This document shows positions 43,969-53,200 of a stretch of DNA of 64,000 nucleotides, in pieces. Numbering within the stretch: the stretch's first letter is position 1; the number at the start of each line of letters is the position of its first letter. A program made the translations under genes and the position numbers. A model generated the notes under the pieces. It saw nothing but the letters and a program-made list of their open reading frames with translations, was not told the origin of the DNA and ran no database searches. The stretch comes from Marinobacterium iners (GTDB lineage Bacteria; Pseudomonadota; Gammaproteobacteria; Pseudomonadales; Balneatricaceae): positions 1,612,001 through 1,676,000 of the forward strand of contig NZ_CP022297.1 of assembly GCF_017310015.1 (NCBI RefSeq), written 5' to 3'.

Positions 43969-43984
43969 TGGCCCGGTTCCTGCT
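43969..43984 (+). promoter_or_regulatory. Sigma-54 (-24/-12) promoter of the TAXI-TRAP operon
   Basis: TGGCCCGGTTCCTGCT contains GG at 43970-43971 and GC at 43982-43983 with exactly 10 bases between, the key invariant of sigma-54 promoters; consensus TGGCAC-N5-TTGCW is matched well. It lies 58 bases before the binding-protein ATG and just downstream of dctD. The expected start is about 12 bases past the GC. Confidence 0.72.
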
Positions 43985-44041
43985 TTGTTATTCAGGTCAC
44001 TAACAACAACGACTGATGACATAACGATAAGGGATACCAAG

Positions 44042-45070
44042 ATGAATCAGAGCAAACGCACCCTGATCAAGGCAATGGGTCTTACGCTGGCCATGGCAAC
44101 CGTTGGCGGCGCTGCCGGTCTGGCACAGGCTGAAGAAAAACGTTCCTACATCATGGCCACCGCATCCACCGGTGGCACCTTCTACCCGGTTGGTGTTGCG
44201 ATCGCGACACTGGCGAAGGTGAAGCTGGAGCCTACCATCGGCATGTCCGTTTCTGCCATCAACTCTGCCGGCTCCGGTGAAAACATCAAGCTGATGCGTG
44301 AGGACCAGGTTCAGTTCTCGATCCTGCAGGGGCTTTACGGTGCCTGGGCCTGGAACGGTGAGGGTGAGTTGAAAGAGTCCGGCAAGCAGGAGTACCTGCG
44401 CTCTGTCACCATGCTGTGGCAGAACGTGGAGCAGTTCGTGGTTCGCACACCCTATGCGAAAACCGGCACCATCATGGACCTGAAGGGCTTTGAGGGCGAG
44501 AAGTTCTCCATCGGACCGAAAAACTCAGGCACTGAAGGCTCCGGCCGTACCATTCTGGGCAATTTGGGTATCGACCCGGACAGCTTCAGCCTGGCCTACA
44601 TGGGTTATGGCCCGTCGGCTGATGCGATGCAGAACGGCACTATTGATGGCATGAACATTCCGTCGGGCGTTCCGACCTCAGCCATCACCCGAGCCTATGC
44701 CGCCATGGGTGGTGATATCACCACGCTGGATTTCACCGACGAGCAGATGAAGCAGGCCAACGGTCGCTATGACCTCTGGACCCGTTATGTCATTCCGGCC
44801 AACACCTATCCGGGCCAGACCAAAGAGATCAACACCATTGCCCAGCCCAACTTCCTGGCAGTGAATGCGGACGTGTCTGAAGAAGACGTTTATCAGCTGA
44901 CCAAAACCATCTATGAAAACCTGACCTTCCTCAACGGTATTCATGCCGCTACCAAGGCGATGGCACTGGAAAAAGCGATCGCTGGCATGCCGGTACCGCT
45001 GCACCCGGGTGCGGTGCGTTACTACCGTGAAGCGGGCCTCGCAATCCCGGATCACCTGATCGCCGAGTAA
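44042..45070 (+). CDS. TAXI-family TRAP transporter solute-binding protein
   Basis: A 342-aa periplasmic protein with a signal peptide (residues 1-30, ending AGLAQA) and the TAXI hallmarks ATASTGGTFYPVGVAIA, STGG being the family start, INSAGSGENIKLM, and GPKNSGTEGSG. It binds the solute delivered to the fused permease. The ATG at 44042 begins the signal peptide; the frame is open upstream to 43985, which overlaps the sigma-54 promoter area. It is first in an operon with the permease and L-2-hydroxyglutarate oxidase. Confidence 0.93.
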   Translation: MNQSKRTLIKAMGLTLAMATVGGAAGLAQAEEKRSYIMATASTGGTFYPVGVAIATLAKVKLEPTIGMSVSAINSAGSGENIKLMREDQVQFSILQGLYGAWAWNGEGELKESGKQEYLRSVTMLWQNVEQFVVRTPYAKTGTIMDLKGFEGEKFSIGPKNSGTEGSGRTILGNLGIDPDSFSLAYMGYGPSADAMQNGTIDGMNIPSGVPTSAITRAYAAMGGDITTLDFTDEQMKQANGRYDLWTRYVIPANTYPGQTKEINTIAQPNFLAVNADVSEEDVYQLTKTIYENLTFLNGIHAATKAMALEKAIAGMPVPLHPGAVRYYREAGLAIPDHLIAE

Positions 45071-45097
45071 GCCAGGCTTGCTCACCAGTCTGTCGAT

Positions 45098-45126
45098 TGC
45101 ACCCCCGTCAGAGGGCGGGGTGTGCA
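45098..45126 (+). promoter_or_regulatory. Strong hairpin between binding-protein and permease genes
   Basis: TGCAC-CCCCG (45098-45107) pairs with CGGGG-GTGCA (45116-45126) with one bulged T at 45121 and an 8-base loop. There is no T-run, so it is more likely an mRNA stabiliser or processing signal that raises binding-protein levels than a full terminator (inference). Confidence 0.55.
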
Positions 45127-45162
45127 GTTGTGGTGAATACCGAATAACAGAGGACCGAGTCG

Positions 45163-47319
45163 ATGACCTCAACGCAGCTGAATGATCAGCAGACCGCCGA
45201 GCGCCTCAAAAGCCTTGAGCTGACCAAGCGTGACGCAAATTCCGTCAGTGGGCGCTTCATTTACTGGGGCGGGGCACTGTTTGCGCTGGCCCACATCTAT
45301 TTCAACACCTTGGGAACGCTGTCAGAGCTGTGGGTGGCGGCGATCCACTTTGCCGGTTTTGCATTGATCTGTGCATTGATGGTGCCGATGAGCCGCAAGG
45401 CTGGCGACTCGAAGCTGATGCTGGGGTTGGACCTGCTGATCGGTCTGGCGGCGGTGGGGACAACTGCTTATCTGATGCTGTTTGAAGATGCGCTCTATGC
45501 GCGTGGTGTCAACTTTATCACCACGGATTGGATCGTATCAATTATCGCCATTGCGATTGCACTGGAGTTGACACGCCGGACTACCGGCTGGTTCATTCCC
45601 TGTCTGATTCTGTTTGCCCTGACCTATGTGTTTTGGTGGGGGCAGTATGTACCGGGCATGTTCAACTTTCCGGGCCTGAACCTGGAAACCGTGCTGTACC
45701 GGAGTTTCTTCTCGTCCGAGGGGATGTTTGGTTCCATCGCCATGATCTCTTGGACCTATGTGTTCATGTTTATTCTGTTCGGTGCCTTTTTGGTGAAATC
45801 CGGTGCCGGTGACTTCATCATCGACCTGTCACGCGCTGTGGCCGGCAAAATGGTAGGTGGCCCTGGTCTGGTGGCCGTGTTTGGCTCGGGCCTGATGGGC
45901 TCGGTGTCCGGTTCATCCGTTGCCAATACGGTATCCACCGGTGTCATCACCATTCCGTTGATGCAGAAGGCCGGGTTTCCGCCGCGTTTTGCCGCCGGTG
46001 TTGAGGCAGCGGCCTCTACCGGTGGTCAGTTGATGCCACCGGTGATGGGGGCAGGTGCGTTCATCATGGCGTCTTACACCCAGATCCCCTATGTCACCAT
46101 CATTGGGATAGCGGCATTGCCGGCGTTGCTGTATTTCCTGTCGGTCGGCTTCTACGTGCGGGTTGAGGCCAAGCGCAGCCATGCCCATGCGATTGAGATG
46201 GATGCACGCCCGGTGGGTGAGGTGTTCAAGGAAGGCTGGCACTGTCTGTTGCCGCTGGTGGTACTGGTTACCCTGCTGGTAAAAGGTTTTACACCTACCT
46301 ATGCAGCCGGTATTTCCATTCTGTCCGTGGTAGTGGCGTCCTGGCTGTCGCCGCGCAAGATGGGACCGCGAGCGATTGTCGATGCGCTGGCACAGGGCTC
46401 AAAAAACATGGCCACCACCGCCATGCTGCTGATTGCGGTCGGACTGGTGGTGAATGTGGTCTCCATGACCGGCATCGGCAATACCTTCTCATTGATGGTG
46501 ACCGACTGGGCCGGTGGCAGCCTGCTCATCACGCTGGTGCTGGTGGCGTTGGCATCGCTGGTATTGGGGATGGGCCTCCCGGTCACGGCCGCTTACATCG
46601 TGCTGGCGACCCTGTCGGCGCCGGCACTGTATGGCCTGATGGCCGAGCGGGAACTGTTGCAGCTGATGGTCAGTGGCAATTTGCCGGAAGCGGCGCGTAC
46701 CATTTTCATGCTGGTGGACCCTGCCAGTCTTTCCGCATTGGCCGCGCCCATGAGCGAGGCGCAGGCGATGGGCCTGCTGGAACAGGTGCCGGCAGACTTC
46801 AAGGGGCAACTGCTGGAGCAAGCGATGGCACCCGAAAGGCTGGCCATGATCCTGCTGGCGGCCCATATGATCATTTTTTGGCTGTCGCAGGACTCCAATG
46901 TGACCCCTCCGGTCTGTCTGACAGCCTTTGCGGCGGCGGCAATTGCCCGTACACCGCCCATGGCGACCGGCTTCACCGCCTGGAAAATCTCCAAAGGGCT
47001 GTATGTGGTGCCTCTGTTGTTTGCCTATACCCCGTTTATTGGCGGCAGCTGGGTTGAAGTACTGACCATTTTTGCCTTTGGTATTCTCGGCATGTATGCC
47101 TTTGTCGGATTCATGGAAGGCTATCTGGAAGGGCGGCTTAACCTACTGTTGCGTCTGTTCAGCGGTGTCTGCGCTATCGGTCTACTCTGGCCTCATGGCC
47201 AGCTGGCCTATGACTTGGTGGCTGCCGTGGCGTTTGTAGGCTTGTTTCTGTTCAGTCGTCGCTATGGGGAAAAGCCGGCCACCGGTGCCGCTACAGAGGC
47301 GAGTGCGAACCATGCATGA
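45163..47319 (+). CDS. TRAP transporter permease, fused 4TM-12TM (TAXI type)
   Basis: A 718-aa inner-membrane protein with about 16-17 hydrophobic helices. The first 220 residues are the small (DctQ-like) part and the rest the large (DctM-like) part, with the large-subunit signature FGSGLMGSVSGSSVANTVST and GGQLMPPVMGAGAFIMA. A second half-repeat carries VLGMGLPVTAAYIVLATL. Fused permeases go with TAXI binding proteins. The 3' end overlaps lhgO by 8 bases. C4/C5 organic acids are the likely cargo. Confidence 0.93.
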   Translation: MTSTQLNDQQTAERLKSLELTKRDANSVSGRFIYWGGALFALAHIYFNTLGTLSELWVAAIHFAGFALICALMVPMSRKAGDSKLMLGLDLLIGLAAVGTTAYLMLFEDALYARGVNFITTDWIVSIIAIAIALELTRRTTGWFIPCLILFALTYVFWWGQYVPGMFNFPGLNLETVLYRSFFSSEGMFGSIAMISWTYVFMFILFGAFLVKSGAGDFIIDLSRAVAGKMVGGPGLVAVFGSGLMGSVSGSSVANTVSTGVITIPLMQKAGFPPRFAAGVEAAASTGGQLMPPVMGAGAFIMASYTQIPYVTIIGIAALPALLYFLSVGFYVRVEAKRSHAHAIEMDARPVGEVFKEGWHCLLPLVVLVTLLVKGFTPTYAAGISILSVVVASWLSPRKMGPRAIVDALAQGSKNMATTAMLLIAVGLVVNVVSMTGIGNTFSLMVTDWAGGSLLITLVLVALASLVLGMGLPVTAAYIVLATLSAPALYGLMAERELLQLMVSGNLPEAARTIFMLVDPASLSALAAPMSEAQAMGLLEQVPADFKGQLLEQAMAPERLAMILLAAHMIIFWLSQDSNVTPPVCLTAFAAAAIARTPPMATGFTAWKISKGLYVVPLLFAYTPFIGGSWVEVLTIFAFGILGMYAFVGFMEGYLEGRLNLLLRLFSGVCAIGLLWPHGQLAYDLVAAVAFVGLFLFSRRYGEKPATGAATEASANHA

Positions 47320-48511
47320 CTATATTCTGATCGGCGCCGGCATTCTGGGGCTGGCAACGGCTCTGGAGTTGCAACAGCGTTTTCCGGGCAAGCGGGTGTT
47401 GGTGCTGGAGAAAGAATCCGCTCCGGCGCAGCATCAGACCGGCCACAACTCCGGCGTGATTCACGCCGGGGTGTACTACAAGCCCGGCAGTCTGAAGGCG
47501 CGTTTCTGCAAGGCGGGAAATGCCGCTACCAAGGCCTTCTGCCGTGAACACGGCATTCCGTTTGATGAATGCGGCAAGTTGCTGGTCGCGACCAATGCGC
47601 AGGAGCTGGAGCGGATGCAGGCATTGATCGGACGCTGTGCCGAGAATGAGTTGTCGATCGAGGTGCTCGATGCCGACCAGCTCAGGGCGCGCGAACCCAA
47701 CATCACCGGGGTAGGGGCTCTATTCGTGCCCTCGACCGGCATTGTCAGTTACGCCCGCATCTGTGAAAAGATGGTGGAACTGGTACATCAGGCCGGTGGC
47801 GAGGTGCGCTTCAACGCCAAGGTGAGACGGATCGAAGAGCACGGGTCCGGTGTTCAGGTGGAAACCGATGCGGAACTGTTCAGCGCAGAGCATCTGATTG
47901 CCTGCGCCGGACTCTGGGCGGATCGGATGGTCAAAATGCTGGGGCAGACGCCGGACTTTCGCATCGTGCCGTTTCGGGGTGAATACTTCCTGTTGCCGCC
48001 CGAGCACAACCGGATTGTGAACCACTTGATCTATCCCATTCCCGACCCCGATCTGCCGTTTCTGGGCGTACACCTGACGCGGATGATCGATGGCACCGTC
48101 ACCGTTGGCCCCAATGCGGTGCTGGCGTTCAAGCGAGAAGGTTACCGCAAGCGGGATCTGAGCCTGTCCGAAATGACCGGCATGTTGAGCTGGCCCGGAT
48201 TGCTCAAAATGCTGGGACGCAACCTGAAGCCGGGACTGGCCGAGATGAAAAACAGCCTGTTCCGCAACGGCTATCTGCAGCTGGTACGCAAGTATTGCCC
48301 ACAGCTGACCCTGGCGGATCTGAAACCCTACCCGGCCGGGATGAGGGCGCAGGCGGTGGCGCGGGATGGTTCGCTGGTGGATGACTTCCTGTTTGTGAAA
48401 ACCGATCGCGCACTGGTGGTGTGCAATGCACCTTCCCCAGCAGCAACCTCTGCCATTCCCATTGCGGCACATATCGTTGATCAGTTAAGCGCTAAATTGA
48501 ATGAGTTGTGA
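47312..48511 (+). CDS. lhgO: L-2-hydroxyglutarate oxidase
   Basis: A 399-aa FAD-dependent oxidase. The dinucleotide fold is YILIGAGILGLATALEL and the family core is GHNSGVIHAGVYYKPGSLKA. It oxidises L-2-hydroxyglutarate to 2-oxoglutarate, delivering electrons to the membrane pool. The ATG overlaps the permease stop, so it is coupled to the transporter. That coupling, with no other enzyme in the operon, is the best clue that the transporter carries 2-hydroxyglutarate. The open frame upstream to 47264 lies inside the permease gene. Confidence 0.93.
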   Translation: MHDYILIGAGILGLATALELQQRFPGKRVLVLEKESAPAQHQTGHNSGVIHAGVYYKPGSLKARFCKAGNAATKAFCREHGIPFDECGKLLVATNAQELERMQALIGRCAENELSIEVLDADQLRAREPNITGVGALFVPSTGIVSYARICEKMVELVHQAGGEVRFNAKVRRIEEHGSGVQVETDAELFSAEHLIACAGLWADRMVKMLGQTPDFRIVPFRGEYFLLPPEHNRIVNHLIYPIPDPDLPFLGVHLTRMIDGTVTVGPNAVLAFKREGYRKRDLSLSEMTGMLSWPGLLKMLGRNLKPGLAEMKNSLFRNGYLQLVRKYCPQLTLADLKPYPAGMRAQAVARDGSLVDDFLFVKTDRALVVCNAPSPAATSAIPIAAHIVDQLSAKLNEL

Positions 48512-48575
48512 AGCCTGCAGAGTCTTTGCAGAAGGGACTGGCGTCCGCGGCTGATTGCGGATAATCTCGGTGTCA

Positions 48576-48595
48576 CAGCCATGCGCACATGGCTG
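48576..48595. promoter_or_regulatory. Inverted repeat before alaC
   Basis: CAGCCATG (48576-48583) and CATGGCTG (48588-48595) form a perfect 8-bp stem with a 4-base loop, 45 bases before the alaC ATG. GATAAT at 48560-48565 lies just upstream as a possible -10 box without a clear -35. Could be an operator or a leader hairpin. Confidence 0.4.
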
Positions 48596-48640
48596 GCGTC
48601 GCTCGGACGGTTCCGGGCGCTGACGTTTATCGAGGCTTAT

Positions 48641-49870
48641 ATGACTGACAAGACCGGTGTGCAATCCGTACGCCATTTTTCCCGTATTGATCGTCTTCCC
48701 CCCTATGTGTTCAACATCACGGCTGAATTAAAGATGGCCGCTCGTCGACGTGGCGAGGATATCATTGACTTCAGCATGGGGAACCCTGATGGGGCCACAC
48801 CTCCCCATATTGTTGAAAAACTCTGTGCCGTTGCCCAGCGTGATGATACCCATGGCTACTCGACATCACGGGGTATCCCGCGTTTGCGCAGAGCCATAGC
48901 CAACTGGTATCAGACGCGTTATCAGGTCGATATTGACCCTGAAGATGAAGCGATTGTCACTATTGGCTCCAAAGAGGGTCTGGCTCATTTGATGCTCGCA
49001 ACCCTGGATCACGGCGATACCGTGTTGGTGCCCAATCCAAGCTACCCAATTCATATCTATGGTGCCGTAATTGCTGGGGCTCAGGTCCGCTCGGTTCCAC
49101 TGGTGCCGGGGGTAGACTTTTTTGTCGAGCTTGAGCGGGCCATCCGCGAGTCGATCCCGAAACCCAAAATGATCATTCTGGGCTTTCCCTCCAACCCCAC
49201 CGCACAATGTGTTGAGCTGGATTTCTTTGAGCGTGTTGTCGCGCTGGCGAAGCAGTATGACATTATCGTGGTGCACGATCTGGCCTATGCCGATATTGTC
49301 TATGATGGCTGGACCGCGCCTTCGATCATGCAGGTACCCGGTGCGCGAGATGTGGCCGTTGAGTTTTTTACGCTTTCCAAGAGCTACAACATGGCCGGGT
49401 GGCGTATCGGGTTCATGGTGGGTAACAAAGAGCTGGTACATGCGCTGGCACGTATCAAAAGCTACCACGATTATGGCACCTTCACTCCCTTGCAAGTGGC
49501 GGCCATCGCGGCACTTGAGGGCGATCAGCAATGTGTGCGCGATATCGCCGAGCAATATCGGCAGCGCCGAAACGTGTTGGTGAAAGGCCTGCATGAAGCG
49601 GGCTGGATGGTGGATAACCCCAAGGCGTCCATGTATGTCTGGGCCAAAATTCCGGATCACTATCGTGAGTTGGGATCGCTGGAATTTTCCAAAAAGCTGC
49701 TGTCCGATGCCAAGGTGTGTGTATCGCCGGGCATAGGTTTTGGTGACTACGGTGACGACTACGTGCGCTTTGCCCTGATTGAAAACAGGGATCGTATTCG
49801 ACAGGCTGTCAGGGGAATCAAGGCCATGTTCCGTCAGGATGGAGTGTCGGGTAAGGATGAGACACCTTGA
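48641..49870 (+). CDS. alaC: Alanine transaminase AlaC (class I/II aminotransferase)
   Basis: A 409-aa PLP aminotransferase of the AlaC/AlaA group: IDFSMGNPDGATPPHIVEKL at the start, HGYSTSRGIPRLRRAI, LGFPSNPTAQ, HDLAYADIVYDGW and the PLP lysine in FFTLSKSYNMAGWRIGF. It makes alanine from pyruvate with glutamate, releasing 2-oxoglutarate. The ATG at 48641 fits; the open frame to 48581 covers the inverted repeat. It stands alone after the TRAP-lhgO operon. Confidence 0.9.
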   Translation: MTDKTGVQSVRHFSRIDRLPPYVFNITAELKMAARRRGEDIIDFSMGNPDGATPPHIVEKLCAVAQRDDTHGYSTSRGIPRLRRAIANWYQTRYQVDIDPEDEAIVTIGSKEGLAHLMLATLDHGDTVLVPNPSYPIHIYGAVIAGAQVRSVPLVPGVDFFVELERAIRESIPKPKMIILGFPSNPTAQCVELDFFERVVALAKQYDIIVVHDLAYADIVYDGWTAPSIMQVPGARDVAVEFFTLSKSYNMAGWRIGFMVGNKELVHALARIKSYHDYGTFTPLQVAAIAALEGDQQCVRDIAEQYRQRRNVLVKGLHEAGWMVDNPKASMYVWAKIPDHYRELGSLEFSKKLLSDAKVCVSPGIGFGDYGDDYVRFALIENRDRIRQAVRGIKAMFRQDGVSGKDETP

Positions 49871-49880
49871 CGTCAAGGTG
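49863..49880. repeat. Perfect 18-bp palindrome over the alaC stop
   Basis: CACCTTGACGTCAAGGTG is identical to its reverse complement. The alaC TGA stop (49868-49870) sits inside it. It could form a tight hairpin at the end of the mRNA, though no T-run follows, or act as a protein-binding site. Confidence 0.6.
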
Positions 49881-50210
49881 ACATATTCGGGCTCTTGAGG
49901 ATTATGAGCCAGTGAACGAAGTCAGCCGTAGTATATTCAGCGATGCTAATACCTGATTATTATCAACGGCTGACCCGTATCTTGCTTGCGACAGCTTTAA
50001 ACGCTTGTTGTCTGACCTTTAATTGGTTAGTTTGGATGGCCAAACGGATTGCAGTAGTTGGAGCGAGCCTTTAGATGGCGCTGTTTAAGACCATATCCGC
50101 AACCTCATTTATACGGCACGGATCGTGCTCGTTACACATATGTTCAAGGATTGAACACACTCCTCGCACCAGACGAAACTCGTTCGGGTCCTGCTGTTTT
50201 GGTACGGCCC
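49871..50210. other. Intergenic region between alaC and the PAS/GGDEF/EAL gene
   Basis: 340 bases without a convincing gene. Besides the end of the 18-bp palindrome it has a 9-bp inverted repeat, GTCAGCCGT (49921-49929) and ACGGCTGAC (49966-49974), around a 36-base loop that contains a smaller TGAT/ATCA repeat. The frame of the next gene is open from 50058 but starts with TTG and lacks family-like sequence before 50211. Confidence 0.45.
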
Positions 50211-53200
50211 ATGATTGATATGTGGCAGCATCGTCTGTCGCTGCGCCAACTGAGCCGGCTGTTGATGGCTGTGGTCCTGTCCATGGTACTGGTGATGACA
50301 GGGCTTGCTTCCGTGGTTGCCAAAGGTCCCGAGTTTGAACGGGTGTTCCGTGAGTCCGGTGTCATGATGCTGCTTATTGAACCGGACACCGGCAGCATCG
50401 TTGAAGCCAATGATGCCACGGCCGAGTTCTACGGGTATTCGACTGAACAGCTGGAACAGATGACCATCCAGCAGATCAATACCTTCACTGCCGAACAGGT
50501 GGCAGAAGAACGGATTTTGGCGCAGGCTGAGGGCCGCAATTACTTTCTTTTCCGTCACCGCCTTGCCAGTGGCGAAATTCGAACCGTAGAGGTTCACTCC
50601 CGCCCTTACCATTTCAACGAGCAGAACCTGCTGTTCTCCATCATCAACGATATTACCCCGGGCCGGCATGAAGCCCAGGATCTGTGGCACTACCAGGAGC
50701 GTCTGGAAGCGATGGTGGACGCTCAGGTAAATGAACTGGAGCGCAATCGTAAGCTGCAGATCTGGCTGCTGGCGGGTGCCCTGTTGATACAGGCGGTGGT
50801 CATTACTGCCCTGGCTCTGAATATCCAGCGGCGACGTCAGCTGGAGCGGGAGCGACGCAGAACAACAGCGGCGCTTGAGCTGAGCAGTGAGCGCCTGAGG
50901 GAGGCTCAACGCATTGCCAGGGTGGGCAGTTGGGAATTGAATCACATCAATCAGCGTTTCACCTGTTCTGATGAGATGTACCGGCTGTTGGACCTTGATC
51001 CATCTGAGAGTGATTCCAGCTATCGCAAGGCGCTGTCGCGGCTGCACCCTGAAGACAGGCAGCGGATCCGGGATGTGTACAGTAAGGCGCTTAGAAGCGG
51101 GAAAACCTACGAGATCAAGCACCGGCTGTTACTGCCGGGTGATATCGTGAAACATGTCAGTGTATGTGCTGAAACCCTGTACACCCCCGAGGGTGAACCC
51201 GTGCAGACGCTGGGGACGGTGCAGGACATTACTGAGCAGCAGCTCACTCAGCAGGCGTTGACAGCATTGGCAACCACCTTTGCGCCGCTCGCCGGAGAAG
51301 CTTTTTATGAAGCGGTCTGTCGGCACCTTGTTGACGCTCTCGGGCTTGAGTATGCCTTTGTCGCGCGGTTTGAAAAAGACTGTGAGCGGGCCGAAGTACT
51401 GGCGGGTTGGTCCGATGAAGGCAGCATCCATTGTTTCAGCTATGACCTGCACGGTAGCCCTTGTTCTGATGTGTTGAAACAGCACCAACTTGTTTGTGCC
51501 ACTGATATTCAGACGAAATACCCTGAAGATTACATGCTCGCGGAGATGGATGCACAAGCCTATATTGGCAGTGCGTTGCTTGATAAACAGCAGCAAGCGG
51601 TTGGGCTGCTGGTTGTTATGAGTCGAAAGCCGTTGCTGCAGCCACAGATTGCAACCAATCTGATTCAGCTCTTTGTAGACAGGGTCAGTGCCGAGATGCA
51701 GCGCAATGAGGCGGAGCAACTGATTGCACAGGCGGACCGCTATCGGCAGGTTGTGTTGAAGTTCTCCAGCCGATTCATCAACCTGCCGCTGAATCAGATT
51801 GAATCCGCTCTTGATGATGCCCTGTGTGAAATTGGCAGCTTCTTTGATGCTGACCGTTGCTACCTGTTCGAATATGACTTCGAGGGAAAAACCGCTTCGA
51901 TGATGCTTGAGTGGTGCGCCGAGGGTGTGGAGCCAGGAGCACACAAGCTGCAGCAGCTCCCGATGAGTGAATTCCCCAACTGGATTGCCCTGCATGGAAG
52001 AGGCGAGCCGGTTGTCATAGCGGACCTGGAACAGGTTCCTGACCCTTTTATTGTCGAAATACTGAAATCACAGGGTACCAAAAGCCTGATCGGTCAGCCG
52101 TTGATGGTCAGGGGCCGCTGCACTGGGTTTATCGGTATATCCTCCATGCGCCACCGAGACAAGTTTGGCAGCGAAACCGTAGCCCTGCTGAAACTGTTTG
52201 CAGAGTTGCTGGTGAGCCTGAGACGCAGAGAGCTACATGAAAGCCAGCTGCGCTTGTCTGCAAGCGTATTTGATAATGCCAATGAAGGCATCATGATTAC
52301 CAACCCTGACGGCAATATTGTCAGCGTCAACAACGCCTTTACCCGCACAACGGGCTATGATGCCGACGAGGTGGTGGGGCGTAACCCCGCCTTCCTCAAC
52401 TCTGACCTTCAGGGTAAGCACTTCCATGACAGCATGTGGCAGGCTCTGCAGCGTGATGGCCATTGGAGTGGTGAGGTCTGGAACCGACATAAGGCTGGTG
52501 AGCTTTATGCCGTACTGCAGAAAGTAAATGCTTTTTATGACGAGGCCGGTCGCCTGCAGGGGTATGTGGCGCTGCTCTCTGATATTACAACCCTGAAGCT
52601 GCAGCAAAAACAGCTGGAGCAGATTGCCCACTTCGACCCGCTGACCGGCTTGCCCAATCGTACACTTCTGGCGGATCGTCTGCAGCAGGCCATGGCACAG
52701 GCCAATCGTCATGGCACCAGTATCGCGGTGCTGTTTATTGACCTGGATGGGTTCAAGGCCGTGAACGACACTCATAGCCATGCGGTGGGTGACCAGCTTC
52801 TGGTACAGGTAGCACGGCGCATGAAGCGAGTGATGCGCGATGAGGATACTCTGGCCCGTCTGGGCGGGGATGAATTTGTTGCCGTATTGCAGAACCTTGA
52901 GCATCCGGATGCGAGCACTCCGGTACTCGAGAGGCTTTTGCAGGCTGCTGCCGAGCCGGTCCAGTTGGATGAGCTTGAGCTGGCCGTTTCCGCCAGTATT
53001 GGCGTGGTTTTCTACCCGCAGCAGGAATCGCTGGATGCCGACCAGTTGCAGCGTCAGGCAGATCAGGCGATGTATCAGGCCAAGCAGGCGGGCAAGAATC
53101 GTTACCATCTGTTTGATGTAGAGCGTGATCGCGCAGTACGTGATCAGCATGAAAGTCTGGAGCGCATACGGGATGCCCTGTACAGCGAAGAGTTCAGGCT

